Notes: generated from the letters alone by a model not told the origin. 64,000 nucleotides of DNA from Antedon mediterranea (GCF_964355755.1 NC_092671.1:12032501-12096500), one strand, 5' to 3'. Shown: positions 29,750-41,607, counted from the stretch's first letter. Translations and numbers: made by a program.

Positions 29750-30370
29750 TCAGAGATTAATACTCTTTGCTAACCATTTTTTATTAAAATTATCGAAATC
29801 ATTCCACATTTGGGGCATACCACAATTGTTGAGTACATTTTGAATTTTGCTAGTCCATTGTGAGAGATAAACACCCTGATCATGTAATTTTTTAAGTAAC
29901 CTGAACATAATATTTGACAATTTGCTTTGTTTGCTACTTATGATGCGTACCCAAAACTGTAACATTCTTTTATCAATTACTAATTTAATATTTACTCTAC
30001 CGACTTCACCATAAACCATGCAATTTGCAGTGGATTTATTAAGTTTGAGAATATGCTTTAAAAATTTCCTGTAAAAGACCTCGATTGGCAAAACGAGCTG
30101 GTCAAACAGTTCACACACAATGTCTAACGGAAGATTTAATTGTTTGGCTTTTGTTAACATACTGTACATTGCTCTTTTGGCTTGTGTTACTTGCTTGTCA
30201 ATAGCTTTATTAAATCTGCCATTGAAATTAAAGGTTGTCCCTAAATGAATGTAATCATCTACAATCTCAATTTGTTCATCACCAAACATAAACATGGGTT
30301 TATTTCTAACTTTATCTCTAGAGAAAATAATATTTTTTGTTTTTGTTGTGTTAACTGTGAGGTTCCACAT
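29750..30370 (-). pseudogene. LINE RT thumb segment
   Basis: Reads MWNLTVNTTKTKNIIFSRDK, DDYIHLGTTFNFNGRFNKAI and KQVTQAKRAMYSMLTKAKQL. The 'vN..KTK...F' and 'YLG..f...G.f..ai' blocks are conserved RT motifs D and E and the thumb following YADD. It is separated from the catalytic block at 30394-30807 by a frame change near 30390. Confidence 0.7.
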
Positions 30371-30393
30371 ACCACAATAGTTATGAATAGCTT

Positions 30394-30807
30394 TTAATGC
30401 TTCTGAAGTTCTGTGGGACTTTCTGCCATAACAATTGTATCATCCGCATACAATAAAACATATAATTTGAGGAAAACTTCTACATCATCATCACTTAAAA
30501 CCTTGTTGAATTCTTTGGATAGGTAATCTAGACCTTTATAGTAACGACTAACAAAAAATTCAAAATCATTAAGGTAAATCGCAATAAAAAGTGCTGACAA
30601 GTTTTTCCCTTGTCGTACTCCAATATTACATGAGAAACAATCGGAAATTAAACCATTCAATTTGACACAAGACTTGGCCGTTGCATACATATTATAAATA
30701 ACAGTAATAACTTTACCATTTATGCCACATGAAATTAATTTGCTCCAGAAAGACGATCTGTCAACTAAGTCGTACGCTTTCTTATAGATAATGAATGCGC
30801 AAAACAA
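30394..30807 (-). pseudogene. LINE RT catalytic segment
   Basis: Reads FIIYKKAYDLVDRSSFWSKL (motif A region, first Asp followed by the D of YDLVD), NIGVRQGKNLSALFIAIYLN (motif B) and LYVLLYADDTIVMAES (motif C, YADD intact). Frame changes at both ends isolate it. Confidence 0.75.
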
Positions 30808-30831
30808 CCTTTTGTGTTTGTTTAAATATAG

Positions 30832-31092
30832 TTAAATTATGGAGTGTAAAACTAGTATATTATCATTAGTTGAGTACTCATCCCTAAATCCTGCTTGTTC
30901 TTCGCCCATAATACCTTCGATGTAAGAAGAGAGTCGATTGTTAATAGTTGCCGTAAACAATTTCCCCATACAGCTAAGTAGGGTGATCCCTCGATAGTTA
31001 TCAGGATCATTGGGGGAACCCTTCTTTTTGTAGGTGGGCACAATAATTCCGATGCACCAGTCTTGTGGCACTACACCCGAATCAAGAATCAA
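30832..31092 (-). pseudogene. LINE RT N-terminal segment
   Basis: Reads VVPQDWCIGIIVPTYKKKGS, PNDPDNYRGITLLSCMGKLF and EEQAGFRDEYSTNDNI, the conserved RT fingers blocks (G.I.P..KKG, NYRGI.L, QAGFR). The next codons toward motif A are in a different frame. Confidence 0.75.
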
Positions 31093-31561
31093 GTTAAATA
31101 ATCAAGTAATTAATTCAATTAATTCCACAGGGCTGTTTTTTAGGTATTCGTTGATTATGTTATCAATACCAGCTCCTTTATTGTTACGCAGTTTGCTAAT
31201 TGATACTTTAATTTCTTCTGCAGTAAATGGCATATTAATGTATTCATTTATTGAATGGTCTATTTTCCTTGGGTCAAAATCAATACCCTCGTTATCTTTA
31301 CTTTCACTTAATTTTTTTAAGTGTTCTAAATATACCTACGGTAAACTTATATCGGCATTTTTTACATTTTTGTTCAGAATAGCCCAATAATTTTTAGGAT
31401 TGTGTGTTTTTAGATTTCTTAATTTCTTGTTCAATTCTTTATAATATTTTTTTTGTTCGCCCTTAATGAATTTTTTATATACTTTTGCTTTATTTTTTAA
31501 TAGTTCTGTTGCCTCTGTTGAATTAATTTTTTAAAGTTAATTTTTTCCTTTACATTCTTTA

Positions 31562-32227
31562 TTAAACCATGGCTTGTTTGAAGTGGGCTTTCTTTTTTTT
31601 ACCAGGAGTATTAGGTATATTTAGTTTTTTAGCTGAAACCACATATATGTTATTTAAGTCCTTAACTAAAGAATCCATCTCGTCATTTGATATATTATTA
31701 GCGTTCATTTCATACATTTTTGTGTTCAGGTTAGTTATAGGAACTCTATCGCATGCATAATGAAATGGCATTGCCAGACTGTGATTCCAGGTGGTTTTAA
31801 CAGTTACATAATCATTATTTCTAACAATGGTATCCTTTGTCTTAACTGAAGGCGAGGAGGGGGAATGTGAGTGGGTTTGGTTGGGTTTAATTATTTTAAT
31901 AGTTAGTTTTAATGGTGAGAGTATATCCGATAAGGTCTTATCTAGAGTGTCAAGCTCAAATAATTCTATTTTAGGAAATAGTCTCGGGAAAGCAAGTACA
32001 TAATCTACAACACTACCACCACCTTTGTGGCATGTTACTTTACCAATTTCCTTATCAACACCACATCTGCCATTTACAATTAAAAGGTTTAAATTTCTAC
32101 ACATTTGAACCAGCTTTCGACCATTGTTATTAACTAGGTGATCATTATTAAATCTTTTAACTTCAATCCCAAGGTCTTCAAGTTTTGATTTGGTAGAGAA
32201 TATGTCCTCTTCTTCTGTGTCGATGCC
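31562..32227 (-). pseudogene. LINE endonuclease C-terminal segment
   Basis: Reads EVKRFNNDHLVNNNGRKLVQ, MCRNLNLLIVNGRCG and KGGGSVVDYVLAFPRLF, matching the end of APE-type endonucleases (S.iDYv). The expected SDH motif appears as SDILSPLKL, so the catalytic His seems lost. The 5' part is missing beyond 32227. Confidence 0.65.
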
Positions 32228-32232
32228 AGATT

Positions 32233-33110
32233 TTATTTATTTATTTATTCATAAGAATCACCTTTATATCGGTGGCACACATTATCAGTTAATGGTGCAT
32301 CCATTCTACAGACAAAATACAAAGAAACATCAAGGTACAAAGTTCTAAATACTAACACATAACATCAGAACAAAATGTAAACTAATTAATTAATTAATTA
32401 GATCTGTATGAAAATACATAATACGTAAACTGTATGTACAATATATATAACTTACAAAAATAAAAAAAGAACAACAAAAATATATGATAATAAAGAAGTA
32501 AAAATAAATAAATAAAACTTACAGATACATCCTCATAGAGATATCTGTAGCTTGTTTACTATATTAATCAATTAGTTGAGAGAGGCAATGTTGGTAAAAT
32601 TGTAGATCTAGTAACCCATGCTTTTATTAAATATTTTTTACAATAAAAATCAAAGATTTCTCCTAATGTTTCATTTTGAGTAAATAAATTGTCTAGCAAA
32701 AAGTGGTGTTTTAATTCTTGAGATCCACAATTAAAATTATTCCAGTAAATACTTAAATTATTGTCTATGAGGTTGTCTTACATAATCCTGTGTTATGACT
32801 TGACCAGGATTGTCTACGACCCTCAAGATCTAGAGAGTTTGATCTTGCTTTAAATTTTAAATTAATACTCTTAAAATTAGTTTTATCTAATAAATATTGT
32901 TCAAGGTTTGGAGTTCCTTTATACATAGTATATTCTGTTAACGTTGTTTTGCATTGGGCCTTTGAAAACCACTCGTTATGATCAACCTGTTTATTATTTT
33001 TCCTAAATGGCTTTATCCAGTTAGTAGATGGTTCTTGATTAAATTTGTCTATAAAATTTGTTTTATTTAAAATATCTTTTACATTGTCATTAATAGACGG
33101 CGACATTAAT
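32233..33110 (-). mobile_element. 3' fragment of another non-LTR retrotransposon
   Basis: Minus strand. An (AAAT)n tail at 32233-32251 marks the 3' end, and the coding part (33106-32765) reads TMYKGTPNLEQYLLDKTNFK and INLKFKARSNSLDLEGRRQS. This closely parallels the plus-strand LINE C-terminus at 43020-43140 (PNLEKYLLDKTHF, LKFKLRSNTLPL), so it is a diverged relative. It abuts the element at 29186-32227 and probably inserted into it. Confidence 0.65.
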
Positions 33111-35640
33111 CAATTATAAACATTGTTTTTTTGGTATTTATTTAGTTTCTATTTTGTTTTATTTTGCTTTTGGTTGTTTTCAGTTTATTTTTTGTTAGCT
33201 TTCAGTTATTTCCAACTAAACGGAACAATTTTTTTTGATAGAAGAATAATTAACAAGTGGAACTCGCTGCCCGAATTGGTTGTCAATAGCAAGAGTGTAA
33301 ACTCATTCAAAAACAAACTTGACAAACACACACACACATATGAGAGAAGAGGCTCCTTACGAGTTTAAAAACTCATTGCCTTTTAACTTTACTAAAGGTA
33401 AGAATTACTAAAGGTAAGAATTTTCAGTGGTTTTCAGTAATTAGCCTACCCCATTCTACTTGGCCTGCTGAAGGAAACATTAACAAGATAGGCCTAGGCC
33501 TGGTTAGTTTACAAAATATTTCAGTTTAAATTACTTATTTCCCTAATAATATTTGGAGAAAATTATTATTACGGTAAATTTCAACAATATCATAGACTGT
33601 AAAAACATGTATCAAAATTAAAGAATGTACTATTATCAATGAATTTAAGAACAAAATCTACAGTATAGAATTCCAGGCCTAGGCGCGCCATACACCCATT
33701 AAGAAGACAATTACAGTAGCCTATATAGGACAAGTTTAAAATCTTTAGATATACACATAATAATCAAATTGTTGTTGTTTTTAGTATTTTTTTACATTAC
33801 TTTCAGTAATTTTAGGTTGTTGTTTTTTTCAGTAACTTAGCTTTTTCCATTCTACTTAGGCCTACTGAATGAAACATGTATAACTTTTTAGGCTAGCTAA
33901 AAAAAAACAATATTTAAGTTTAAATTACTTACTAGCTTCAAATTATTTGGGTAAAATTATTATCACGGTAAGTTTCAACAATATCGTAGACTGTAAAAAC
34001 ATGTATAAAAATTAAAGAATAAACTATTATCAATGAATTTAAGAACAAAATCTACAGTATCCAATTTCAGGCCTAGGCCATACACCCATAAAGAAGACAA
34101 TTACAGTAGCCTATATAGGCCAAGTTTAACAATGAAAAGTGTTTAGATATACATATAATAATACAAGTTCAGGACCTGTACAAAGATAAATTTGAAGAAA
34201 AAAAACCCGCTAAGTAATTTAACTTGCATAAATAAATATTTGTATTAAGAAAGTGCGAGTTTTTTCTGTAATAACAACATCTGATAAATCAACATACCTC
34301 ATTAATAGAGGGCGACATTGCTAAAATAAAAATTATAAACATTGTTTTTTTTTGGTATTTATTTAGTTTATATTTTGTTTTCGTTTGGTTTTCGGTTGTT
34401 TTCAGCTGCTTTTGGTTGTTTTCAGTTTATTTTCTGTTAGCTTTCAGTGGTTTTCAGTAATTAGCCTGCCCCATTCTACTTGGCCTGCTGAAGGAAACAT
34501 TAACAAGATAGGCCTAGGCCTAGTTAGTTTACAAAATATTTCAGTTTAAATTACTTATTTCCTTAATAATATTTGGATAAAATTATTATTACGGTAAATT
34601 TCAACAATATCATAGACTGTAAAAACATGTATCAAAATTAAAGAATGTACTATTATCAATGAATTTAAGAACAAAATCTACAGTATACAATTTCAGGCCT
34701 AGGACATACACCCATTAATTAAGAATACAATTATAGTAGCCTATATAGACCAAGTTTAACAATGAAAAATGTTTAGATATACATATAATAATAAAAGTTC
34801 AGGACCTGTACAATAATAATTTTGAAAAAAAAAAACCCGCTAATTAATTTAACTTGCATAAATAAATATTCGTATTAATAAAGTGCAAGTTTTTTTCTGT
34901 AATAACAACATCTGATAAATCAACATACCTCATTAATAGACGGCGACATTAATCAATTACAAACATTGTTTTTTTGGTATTTATTTAGTTTCTATTTTGT
35001 TTTCTTTTGCTTTTGGTTGTTTTCAGTTTATTTTCTGTTAGCTTTCAGTTATTTCCAACTAAACGGAAAAATGTTTTTTGATAGAAGAATAATTAACAAG
35101 TGGAACTCGCTGCCCGAATTGGTTGTCAATATCAAGAGTGTAAACTCATTCAAAAACAAACTTGACAAACACACACACACACACACACACACACATATGA
35201 GAGAAGAGGCTCCATACGAGTTTAAAAACTCATTGCCTCTTAACTTTACTAAAGGTAAGAATTACTAAAGGTAAGAATTTCCAGTGGTTTTCAGTAATTA
35301 GCCTACCCCATTCTACTTGGCCTGCTGAAGGAAACATTAACAAGATAGGCCTAGGCCTGGTTAGTTTACAAAATATTTCAGTTTAAATTACTTATTTCCC
35401 TAATAATATTTGGATAACATTATTATTACGGTAAATTTCAACAATATCATAGACTGTAAAAACATGTATCAAAATTAAAGAATGTACTATTATCAATGAA
35501 TTTAAGAACAAAATCTACAGTATACAATTTCAGGCCTAGGACATACACCCATTAATTAAGAATACAATAGTAGCCTATATAGACCAAGTTTAACAATGAA
35601 AAATTTTTAGATATACCTGTACAATAATAATAAAAAAAAC
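33100..35640. repeat. Block of four tandem ~0.5-0.7 kb repeats
   Basis: Units begin near 33100, 33800, 34305 and 34935. Shared words: TTAATAGACGGCGACATTAA, TTTCAGTAATTAGCCTACCC, GGCCTGCTGAAGGAAACATT and AATCTACAGTAT with GGCCTAGG. Units 1 and 4 also hold a short coding remnant (33215-33310, 35075-35165) reading RRIINKWNSLPELVV and SVNSFKNKLDK, the C-terminus of a CR1-type ORF2, followed by a CA microsatellite (24 bp in unit 4, 12 bp in unit 1). Part of unit 2 recurs at 10720-10950. Confidence 0.75.
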
Positions 35641-36059
35641 TAGAATTTAATTCGTCACTTTGACGAATTATAGGTGATCATTTTTATCATTTTGATAAAA
35701 TTAACATTTTTTAAACATGCATGTACGTTAACATACGATCGTTAAAAGTTGATGTACGCCACGTCACGTGCATGACCTTGAAACGCGCAACTTTTTATTT
35801 GCTAATATTTTTACCCTTGACCTGAAGTTTACCTGTAGTGAATTTCATTAATATGTCATAATGAATTATGGAGATATGATTGATAATGTGATTTCACAAA
35901 ATGGCGTATAAATGACGTCACGGATGAGTGATCACGCTGGAAAGCTCATTAGGATTAAGTTATATTATTTGAAAGATATTCTGAAATGTTGGTAATCATT
36001 GACATTAAACTTTTTGAGATAATTGTTACACAAAATAGTGTACAGAAACAATAAAAATA
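35640..36059 (-). mobile_element. Helitron family 2 relative, short copy
   Basis: Minus strand 3' end: hairpin ATTCGTC-AAAGT-GACGAAT, spacer TAAATT, then CTAG and host T at 35640. Both arms of the stem carry compensating changes relative to the ACTCGTC version (C to T and G to A). The body is AT-rich with no ORF. Its right limit is set by the next terminus. Confidence 0.6.
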
Positions 36060-36990
36060 CTATACATGAAACTCGTCACTTTGACGAGTTAGTTATCCGC
36101 ACGACAAACGCCACGTGCACGTCATACGTTGGACACAAAAAGATTATGGCATATTGACATGAACTGAAGAGTATAATATGTTGTTAGTGCTAAATGCTGT
36201 ATATTTTGTGTCATATACTATTTACAGTATACATAGTATAATCTGTATACATATTAATACAGTGTAGGATAGGCGAAATTACGGGTCCCGTCATTTATTC
36301 CAATTTTTAACATGGTGACGGTATCAAAATGAAACACTAAAATAGCAATTTCGGAGGGAAATTATCTCAGCAACAACATATTAACGTGTAGAAGAAATTT
36401 GAATACGTAAAATAATAATGCGCGCTCTTTTAAATGTAATGAACTATGACGCAAAATATGAAAATACGACTTTTTTTATTTAACTGGCCATATGATAACG
36501 TCACAACATCCGATTGGAAAAATTTTTACATGATTTCGTATCTACAATCCAATAGCTTCCAGAAAACGTTTTAATCGTGATTATCACATTTTATTCTTAC
36601 GAGCTATAATAACAGATTAAAATTTACTGTAAAGATTAAATTAATGCCACATGTAATTTAAATTTTTAGGCATGATGACGTCATAACAATTAAAATATTT
36701 TTAACTCATGCGAAAGATAGTTGATTGACCTAGACAATATCAAAATCTGGGTGAAAATGGAAAATGTATAAGTGGAGATGCGCTCTATTAAATGTGAGGA
36801 GCTATGACGAAAGATACAAAAATCCTCAATTTTATATTCGCGTGGCCAAACGATGACGTTAAAATGTCCGGTTAGCCATATTAATACATGATCCGATATC
36901 TACAACTCATCAACTTCCAGAATATGTCATCCACAAAAAGTTGACCGTGTAGTTTAGAAATTACGACTGTTTAAAACAACATAGTGTTTG
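36060..36990 (-). mobile_element. Helitron family 2 copy (terminal CTAG altered)
   Basis: The hairpin ACTCGTC-AAAGT-GACGAGT is intact but the end reads CTAT on the plus strand (ATAG on the minus) where CTAG is expected. The body is homologous to 19100-20590 with a ~600-bp deletion. It is cut near 36990, just before the truncated Ty3/gypsy element. Confidence 0.6.
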
Positions 36991-37025
36991 TTGTTCCACT
37001 CAAACAGGTCAGATGCTACGATCTG

Positions 37026-37385
37026 TTAAGGAAGGTCTGGAATAGGGTGCAATTTCAGTGGTTCCTTTTGTTGATGTGGTTTTAGTGCATTGCATATTTT
37101 ACAGTTCTCTACAAATTTGTGTATGTCACTCTGCATTGTGGGCCAGTAAACGATGGCCCTTGCACACCTCGTTGTCGCTTCTACCCCAATATGTCCACCA
37201 TGAAGGACTTTTAACATATTCCTGTTGCAGTGATTTGGGAATCATGGCTTTGTGAGACTTCATTATAATGTTATCTTGAACTGTTATTTCGTCTCTATAT
37301 GGAAAGAATTTCCAAATTTCGATCGGGTAGTTCAATTGCCTAGTCGGCCACCCTTTTATAATAACGTTTTTAAGAAGCTGCATTT
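37026..37385 (-). pseudogene. Gypsy integrase N-terminus (truncated)
   Basis: Reads PSWWTYWGRSDNEVCKG in one frame and, in the sense frame, LKVLHGGHIGVEATTRCARA, YWPTMQSDIHKFVENCKIC: the HHCC zinc-binding domain (H...H...C..C) at the start of integrase. The frame changes near 37200. The DDE catalytic core is missing. A stop and frame change at 37426 separate it from RNase H. Confidence 0.75.
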
Positions 37386-37425
37386 CTTCGTCTTTGATTG
37401 TAGCTGCTTTTAATTCGTCTTTTCG

Positions 37426-38466
37426 TCACTCTGATATTTGTGATAGTGTCATTACTTCATATTCAAGATCGATGTGTTCTGTTGACTTGCAGGGTGCCCT
37501 TGACAGCGTGTCTGCCAGGTGTAATTCGGAACCTCTTTTGTAAACAAGTGTAAAATTGTAGCGAAGAAGTTGCATCATCATCTTTTGAAGTCTTGCCGGG
37601 GCCTTATGTAAAGGTTTTTTCATTATGGTTACAAGTGGCTGATGATCTGTTTCGATGGTAACATGCTTTCCATAGATGTATTGGTGAAATGTTGTCGTAG
37701 CAAACACAATACTTAATAGCTCTTTTTCGATTTGTGCATAGTTTTGTTCTGTGCTTGTCATTGTTTTTGAGGCAAAGGCAATTGGTTTTCGTTCTTGTAG
37801 GCAACCACAACCCAGTACATACTTTGAGGCATCACAAGTTAGTGTGATTTCTTTATTCACATCGTTAAATGCAAGGACTGGTGGTGAGATTAGCTTTTGC
37901 TTTAATCTTTCAAATGAGCTTTGATAATGTGGTTCCCATTTCCATATTACGTCCTGACGAAGCAGCTCTCGTAGTGGGGCTGTCATTTCACTGAAGTTGG
38001 TGTCTACGAACTTGGACAGATAGTTTAGCATTCCCAGAAACCTGCTCAGCTCGGTTTGGTTTTCAGGTGGTGGTATTTCAACAATTGCTGGTACTTTTGT
38101 CGGGTCTGGTTTGATTCCATCTGTAGTTATTAGGTGTCCAACGTAAGATACTTGGCTTGTTCTGAATCTGCATTTGGCCTTGTTCAGTTTTAGGTTTACT
38201 TCTTTGATTCTAGTTAAAACTTTGTCTAACTTCTCATTGTGATCCGCCATGTCAATTCCTCCTATTAGAAGGTCATCCACTATTATTTCGCATGGGTATC
38301 CTTCAAAGAGTGTCTCCATTGCCCTTTGGTATACTTCGCTTCCACTGTTTACTCCGTATGGTAGCCGTAAGTATTTGAATCTTCCTAGTGGAGTGTTAAA
38401 ACAGGTCAGGTTTGTTGATTCATCATCGAGTGGAAGCTGCCAAAAGGATTTTTTAGCATCGAGCAC
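37426..38466 (-). pseudogene. Gypsy reverse transcriptase (C-terminal part) and RNase H
   Basis: 346 codons: MLDAKKSFWQLPLDDEST (RT motif A), FKYLRLPYGVNSGSEVYQ (motif B), CEIIVDDLLIGG (motif C, VDD with catalytic Asps), LGMLNYLSKF, then RNase H with ITLTCDASKYVLGCGCLQ and QIEKELLSIVFATTTFH, ending TDHQPLVTI...LADTLSRAP. This is the enzyme pair that copies element RNA to DNA. It overlaps the 38406-39083 frame and is joined to it by a shift near 38455. Confidence 0.82.
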
Positions 38467-39160
38467 AGTAAAACCTTACAGTTTGCAAGATTCATTGTCG
38501 CTTGTTCTATTGTACGCATGGGGTGGTGTGGCCTTTTTAAGGCTTTGTTTAGATCACGGGGATCGATACATAATCTTATGTCATCAGTGTTTTTCTTTTT
38601 GGTTACAACCATTGAAGAAACCCAATCGGTGGATTCTTCTACTGGTGTTATGACACCAAGATCTGTCATTCTCTTAAGCTCGGTTTTTACTTTTTCTTCC
38701 ATGGGTTTGGGCACACGCCTTGGTGGTCGAATGATTGGTGGTATATCTGGATCAATTTTCATTTTATATTTTAAAGGCAGATTGCCTAATTTGCCATCAA
38801 ACACTTCTGAAAATTTTGTAATCTCGGGAGCTTCAGCATCGGCTAGCTCGTGTACAATATCATCATTGATAGTTATGAGGTTCAGTTTCAGAGAGTCGTC
38901 AAGTCCTAGAATAGGTGAGCAGTTTTCTTTCACTATGTAGAAGCTTGTGTTGTATGTTTTACCAGCGACAGTTATTGTTAGGTTTATTTGTCCCATTGTA
39001 TGAATAATTGTACCACCGAAAGCTCTTAGGCTGGCACGCTTTGTGCTGTCAATTGCAGCTTCTTGTCCAATACCTTGTATCATGTGATATGGTAAGACAT
39101 TACACTTGGCACCTGTGTCTAACTTTAGAGTTAGAGGTTTGCTGCGTGTGGTGACGTTAC
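38406..39160 (-). pseudogene. Gypsy protease and RT N-terminus
   Basis: The frame contains LTLKLDTGAKCNVLPYHMIQ (aspartic protease DTGA active site, 39083-39132), SPILGLDDSLKLNL, then the RT fingers PPIIRPPRRVPKPMEEKVK, LGVITPVEESTDWVSSMVVT and DDIRLCIDPRDLNKALKRPH. In the family the protease releases pol enzymes from the precursor. The open frame is uninterrupted from about 39160 to 38406 before a shift. Confidence 0.8.
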
Positions 39161-39556
39161 CCTTGATATCATTTGCTTTATTGAGTAGGTCGATTTCAAT
39201 TCCATTTCATAATCACATTCGTCACTTTCAGGCAATTGGCTAATTTCTTGGACATTTTTGTAACGCGAGTAGCTTGGACGCCTTTGCTCCTGTCGGACAC
39301 AGTCGTCTGCATAGTGCCGATTTGCTGTTCTGCTTTGACATAATATAGCAAAATGACCTGTCCTGTCACATTTTCTGCACCTGGCACCAAATGCCGGGCA
39401 GTTTCTACGAGAGTGTGATTTTCCACAGCGAGTACAGTCTTTAATCCATGAGTTGGGACTAGGCCTAGTGGTACTACTAATATTGTTGTTATTACCTGTT
39501 GGTGTACCGGAGATGGTCAACTTTTCTACTGAATTGGTCATAGCACCAGTAAACAT
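39131..39556 (-). pseudogene. Gypsy gag nucleocapsid segment
   Basis: Two zinc knuckles: CTRCGKSHSRRNC (C-x2-C-x3-H-x4-C) and CRKCDRTGHFAILC (C-x2-C-x4-H-x4-C), in a basic, Asn/Ser-rich context. The N-terminal gag region continues to about 40080 in broken frames. Packages element RNA. Confidence 0.78.
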
Positions 39557-40095
39557 TTCACTTGATTTGGCAGTGGCCTCGTGTATCTGGCAGATTTGTA
39601 TAGCTTTTTCTAGTTTTAGGACTTTTTCTCGGAGGAGGGCCTTTCTGACCCTATCGTTGTCTATCCCTACGACTATTCTATCTCTGATTAACTTATCTCG
39701 TAACTCACCAAATTCGCACGTTCCTGCTAATTTCTTGAGTGTGGTGACGTATGTTTGTATAGATTCTCCACTACTCTTATTTGTTGTGTTAAACTTGTGC
39801 CTTTCAATGACAATGTTTCTCGGTGGTGTGCAATGTGCTTTGAATTTTTTTTTTACAATGTCAAGGTTTACCTTTGCTTCTTCGTTCTCAAAATCAAATG
39901 ACCTGTAGCGTTCGATTGCCTCCTCGCCTGCTATATTTAGAAATATGAAGCACTTCTCCTTGTCATTTTTTTGTACCGTGGGCGGCTGCTAGATACACGT
40001 CAAAATCTAGTTCGAATTTTCGCCAATTTTTGGCAACGTTTCCTTCAAAACTTAGTTGGTTAGGTCTCCTAAAGGTCTCGCCCATTCTGACACCA

Positions 40096-40275
40096 TGTAA
40101 ACTATTGTAGAAATAAGACGAGTAGACCAAATGATGCTTTAATACTAATCAGTTTATTATTTTAACTCTTACGATCATGTGCGTGTCGAGGTAACGTATG
40201 ACGGCATGTCGTGACCCGTATGATAAACAACTTTAATAAACAATGAAAATGACTTTAAGAACATCGATGTTCTAC
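40096..40275 (-). repeat. Gypsy 5' LTR (candidate)
   Basis: On the minus strand it would start TGTTGTAGAACATCGATG and end ATAGTTTACA, right before the primer-binding-like TGGTGTCAG. A perfect 14-bp palindrome GAACATCGATGTTC lies near its start. The outer boundary is inferred from where the peptide-gene repeat resumes (ACGACAACTTACC). The second LTR is not in the window, so this cannot be verified by comparison. Confidence 0.55.
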
Positions 40276-40560
40276 AACAACGACAACTTACCGACCGAAT
40301 ACAAAATATCAAAACCCGTTTGTCTTTATTTCTCTATTATTGCAGACTATTCGTGTGTTACAATTGTAATTACAATGCATCATTGTAAAACGTCGCATTG
40401 TTCGAGATATACCACTACATTAACGTTTCAATATGTCCCATTGAAAAATAAGTTATTTCTCCATTCCAACATGATTTTGATCAGAAGAAAAGTTAGAGTA
40501 GGTCTAAATGATTATTAAGTTCAGTTTTTCGACCGTAAAAAATTACATCCAGCAACCATT
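40276..40560 (-). pseudogene. Remnant of a cysteine-rich peptide gene (donor and intron 1)
   Basis: Carries the exon-2 donor context (ACTTACCGACCG on the plus strand), then jumps past the exon to sequence homologous to intron 1 of the other members (TATCAAAAC...TGTCTTTAT...GGGTTACAATTG), followed by the TTACATCCAGCAACCATTTT word. The cysteine exon itself is missing. It shows the array continued leftward before the gypsy insertion. Confidence 0.6.
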
Positions 40561-40675
40561 TTACTAAATATGCGCAACAACTATTATCTGCAGGCTTGTT
40601 TGGTACTGACTGTATGGCCTAAATTGATCATTATTATAACAATTAATTATGAACTAACTGTCAGTTATTTTTTCT

Positions 40676-41172
40676 TCTTCCGCCCTACGTATTGGCTCAG
40701 GTTCTTGTTCTACGATTAACTAAAACATGAAATCAAAATCAATGAATTATCGTAAGTGTGGGACAACTTTGTCCTCTATTATTAGTGACAACAATAACTT
40801 ATCGACCGGAATACGAATACATTTAGCCTTTTTACCATAGGGATAACATTTTTCATTTTCTTGACATGAATTTGAATCAGCACATGGATTAAAAAAGATA
40901 AAATCAGCAATAATAAAGCATAATTTTGAAATATCAAAGCCCGTGTGTATTTCTCTGTTACTCATGCAGACTAATCGTGGGTTACGACAACATTATAGAT
41001 ATACGACTACATTAACGTTTCGTTATGTTACGGTACTCCTTGGATGGTCACTCCAACAGAGTTTTGAAAGAAAAGTTAGAGTAACATAGGTATCGGCCTT
41101 TCACTAACCTGCGCTAGACAACTCGACGGTTACACTAAAATACATGAATAGAATAATTGACAATCGAATCAT
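40676..41172 (-). pseudogene. Secreted cysteine-rich peptide gene 1 (broken splice sites)
   Basis: Minus strand. Exon 1 (41172-41109, phase-1 donor GTTAGTG) encodes an intact signal peptide, MIRLSIILFMYFSVTVELS then SA. Exon 2 homologue (about 40892-40803) still reads CADSNSCQENEKCYPYG with four cysteines. Its donor is ATAAGT where the others have GTAAGT, and the acceptor AG is lost (TTTTTTAATCC). Exon 3 (40728-40676) reads QEPEPIRRAEEEKITD with an intact acceptor and GTTAGT donor. Skipping exon 2 would keep the frame, because all phases are 1, giving a signal peptide plus acidic tail only. No exon 4 was found, because the next sequence is the gypsy side. Confidence 0.65.
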
Positions 41173-41540
41173 CTTGCAGAAAGAAATCTAACACTAATAA
41201 TGAGACAAAACAAAATGTAACTGTTCAAAATAATGCTCACAAAAGTAATACCAAAATGGTGTTCTTTTGAAAACAATATATTTATAATTGTTTAAAAATA
41301 ACTAAATATAATGAAGATCTCAACCGATTCTCTGTGCTGTGTCTAGATTTGCCTATTATAGGAACATTTTGTAATATCATACTGCGTTTCACATGTTTCT
41401 CCCTCCTAGTAACCTTACAAGATACAGGCACAACATGCAAAACAAATGAGATGAAGTATTATCAAATATTCCCAATAGGGCAAATATTGATAGATTTTAG
41501 GAATTATTGATTACCTGAGAGAAGCTGTACCGTTACGTAC
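41173..41540. other. 5' flank of peptide gene 1
   Basis: Homologous to 59073-59350 upstream of gene 4 (GAAGATCTCAACCGATTCTC, CAGGCACAACATG). It may contain the promoter, but no TATA box or initiator stands out. Confidence 0.45.
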
Positions 41541-41607
41541 GTAATCTCAAAACATATGTTTTATTGTCCCATTTATCAAATTAGAAACAATCCCAAGTGA
41601 GTGGAAT

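Larger units (their letters stand above)
29186..32227 (-). mobile_element. Non-LTR retrotransposon, 5'-truncated and degenerate
   Basis: Minus strand LINE with a (GACAAT)n tail, read as ATTGTC repeats after an AAATAAAG word, at 29186-29206. It has five coding segments in changing frames: endonuclease end (32227-31562), RT part 1 (31092-30832), RT part 2 with YADD (30807-30394), thumb (30370-29750) and a Cys/His-rich C-terminus (29749-29333). The upstream part is cut at 32227, where a different LINE's tail begins. Its clade is uncertain; it is not the CR1-type of 23.4 kb. Confidence 0.8.
37022..40275 (-). mobile_element. Ty3/gypsy LTR retrotransposon, 3'-truncated
   Basis: Minus strand order: 5' LTR (about 40275-40096, TG...CA ends), primer-binding-site-like TGGTGTCAGAATGGG directly after it (40095-40081), gag (about 40000-39200), protease, RT, RNase H and the start of integrase. 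It stops inside integrase at about 37022, so the catalytic core and 3' LTR are gone. Protease-RT-RNaseH-integrase order identifies Ty3/gypsy. The LTR side abuts a broken copy of the cysteine-rich gene family. Confidence 0.85.
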
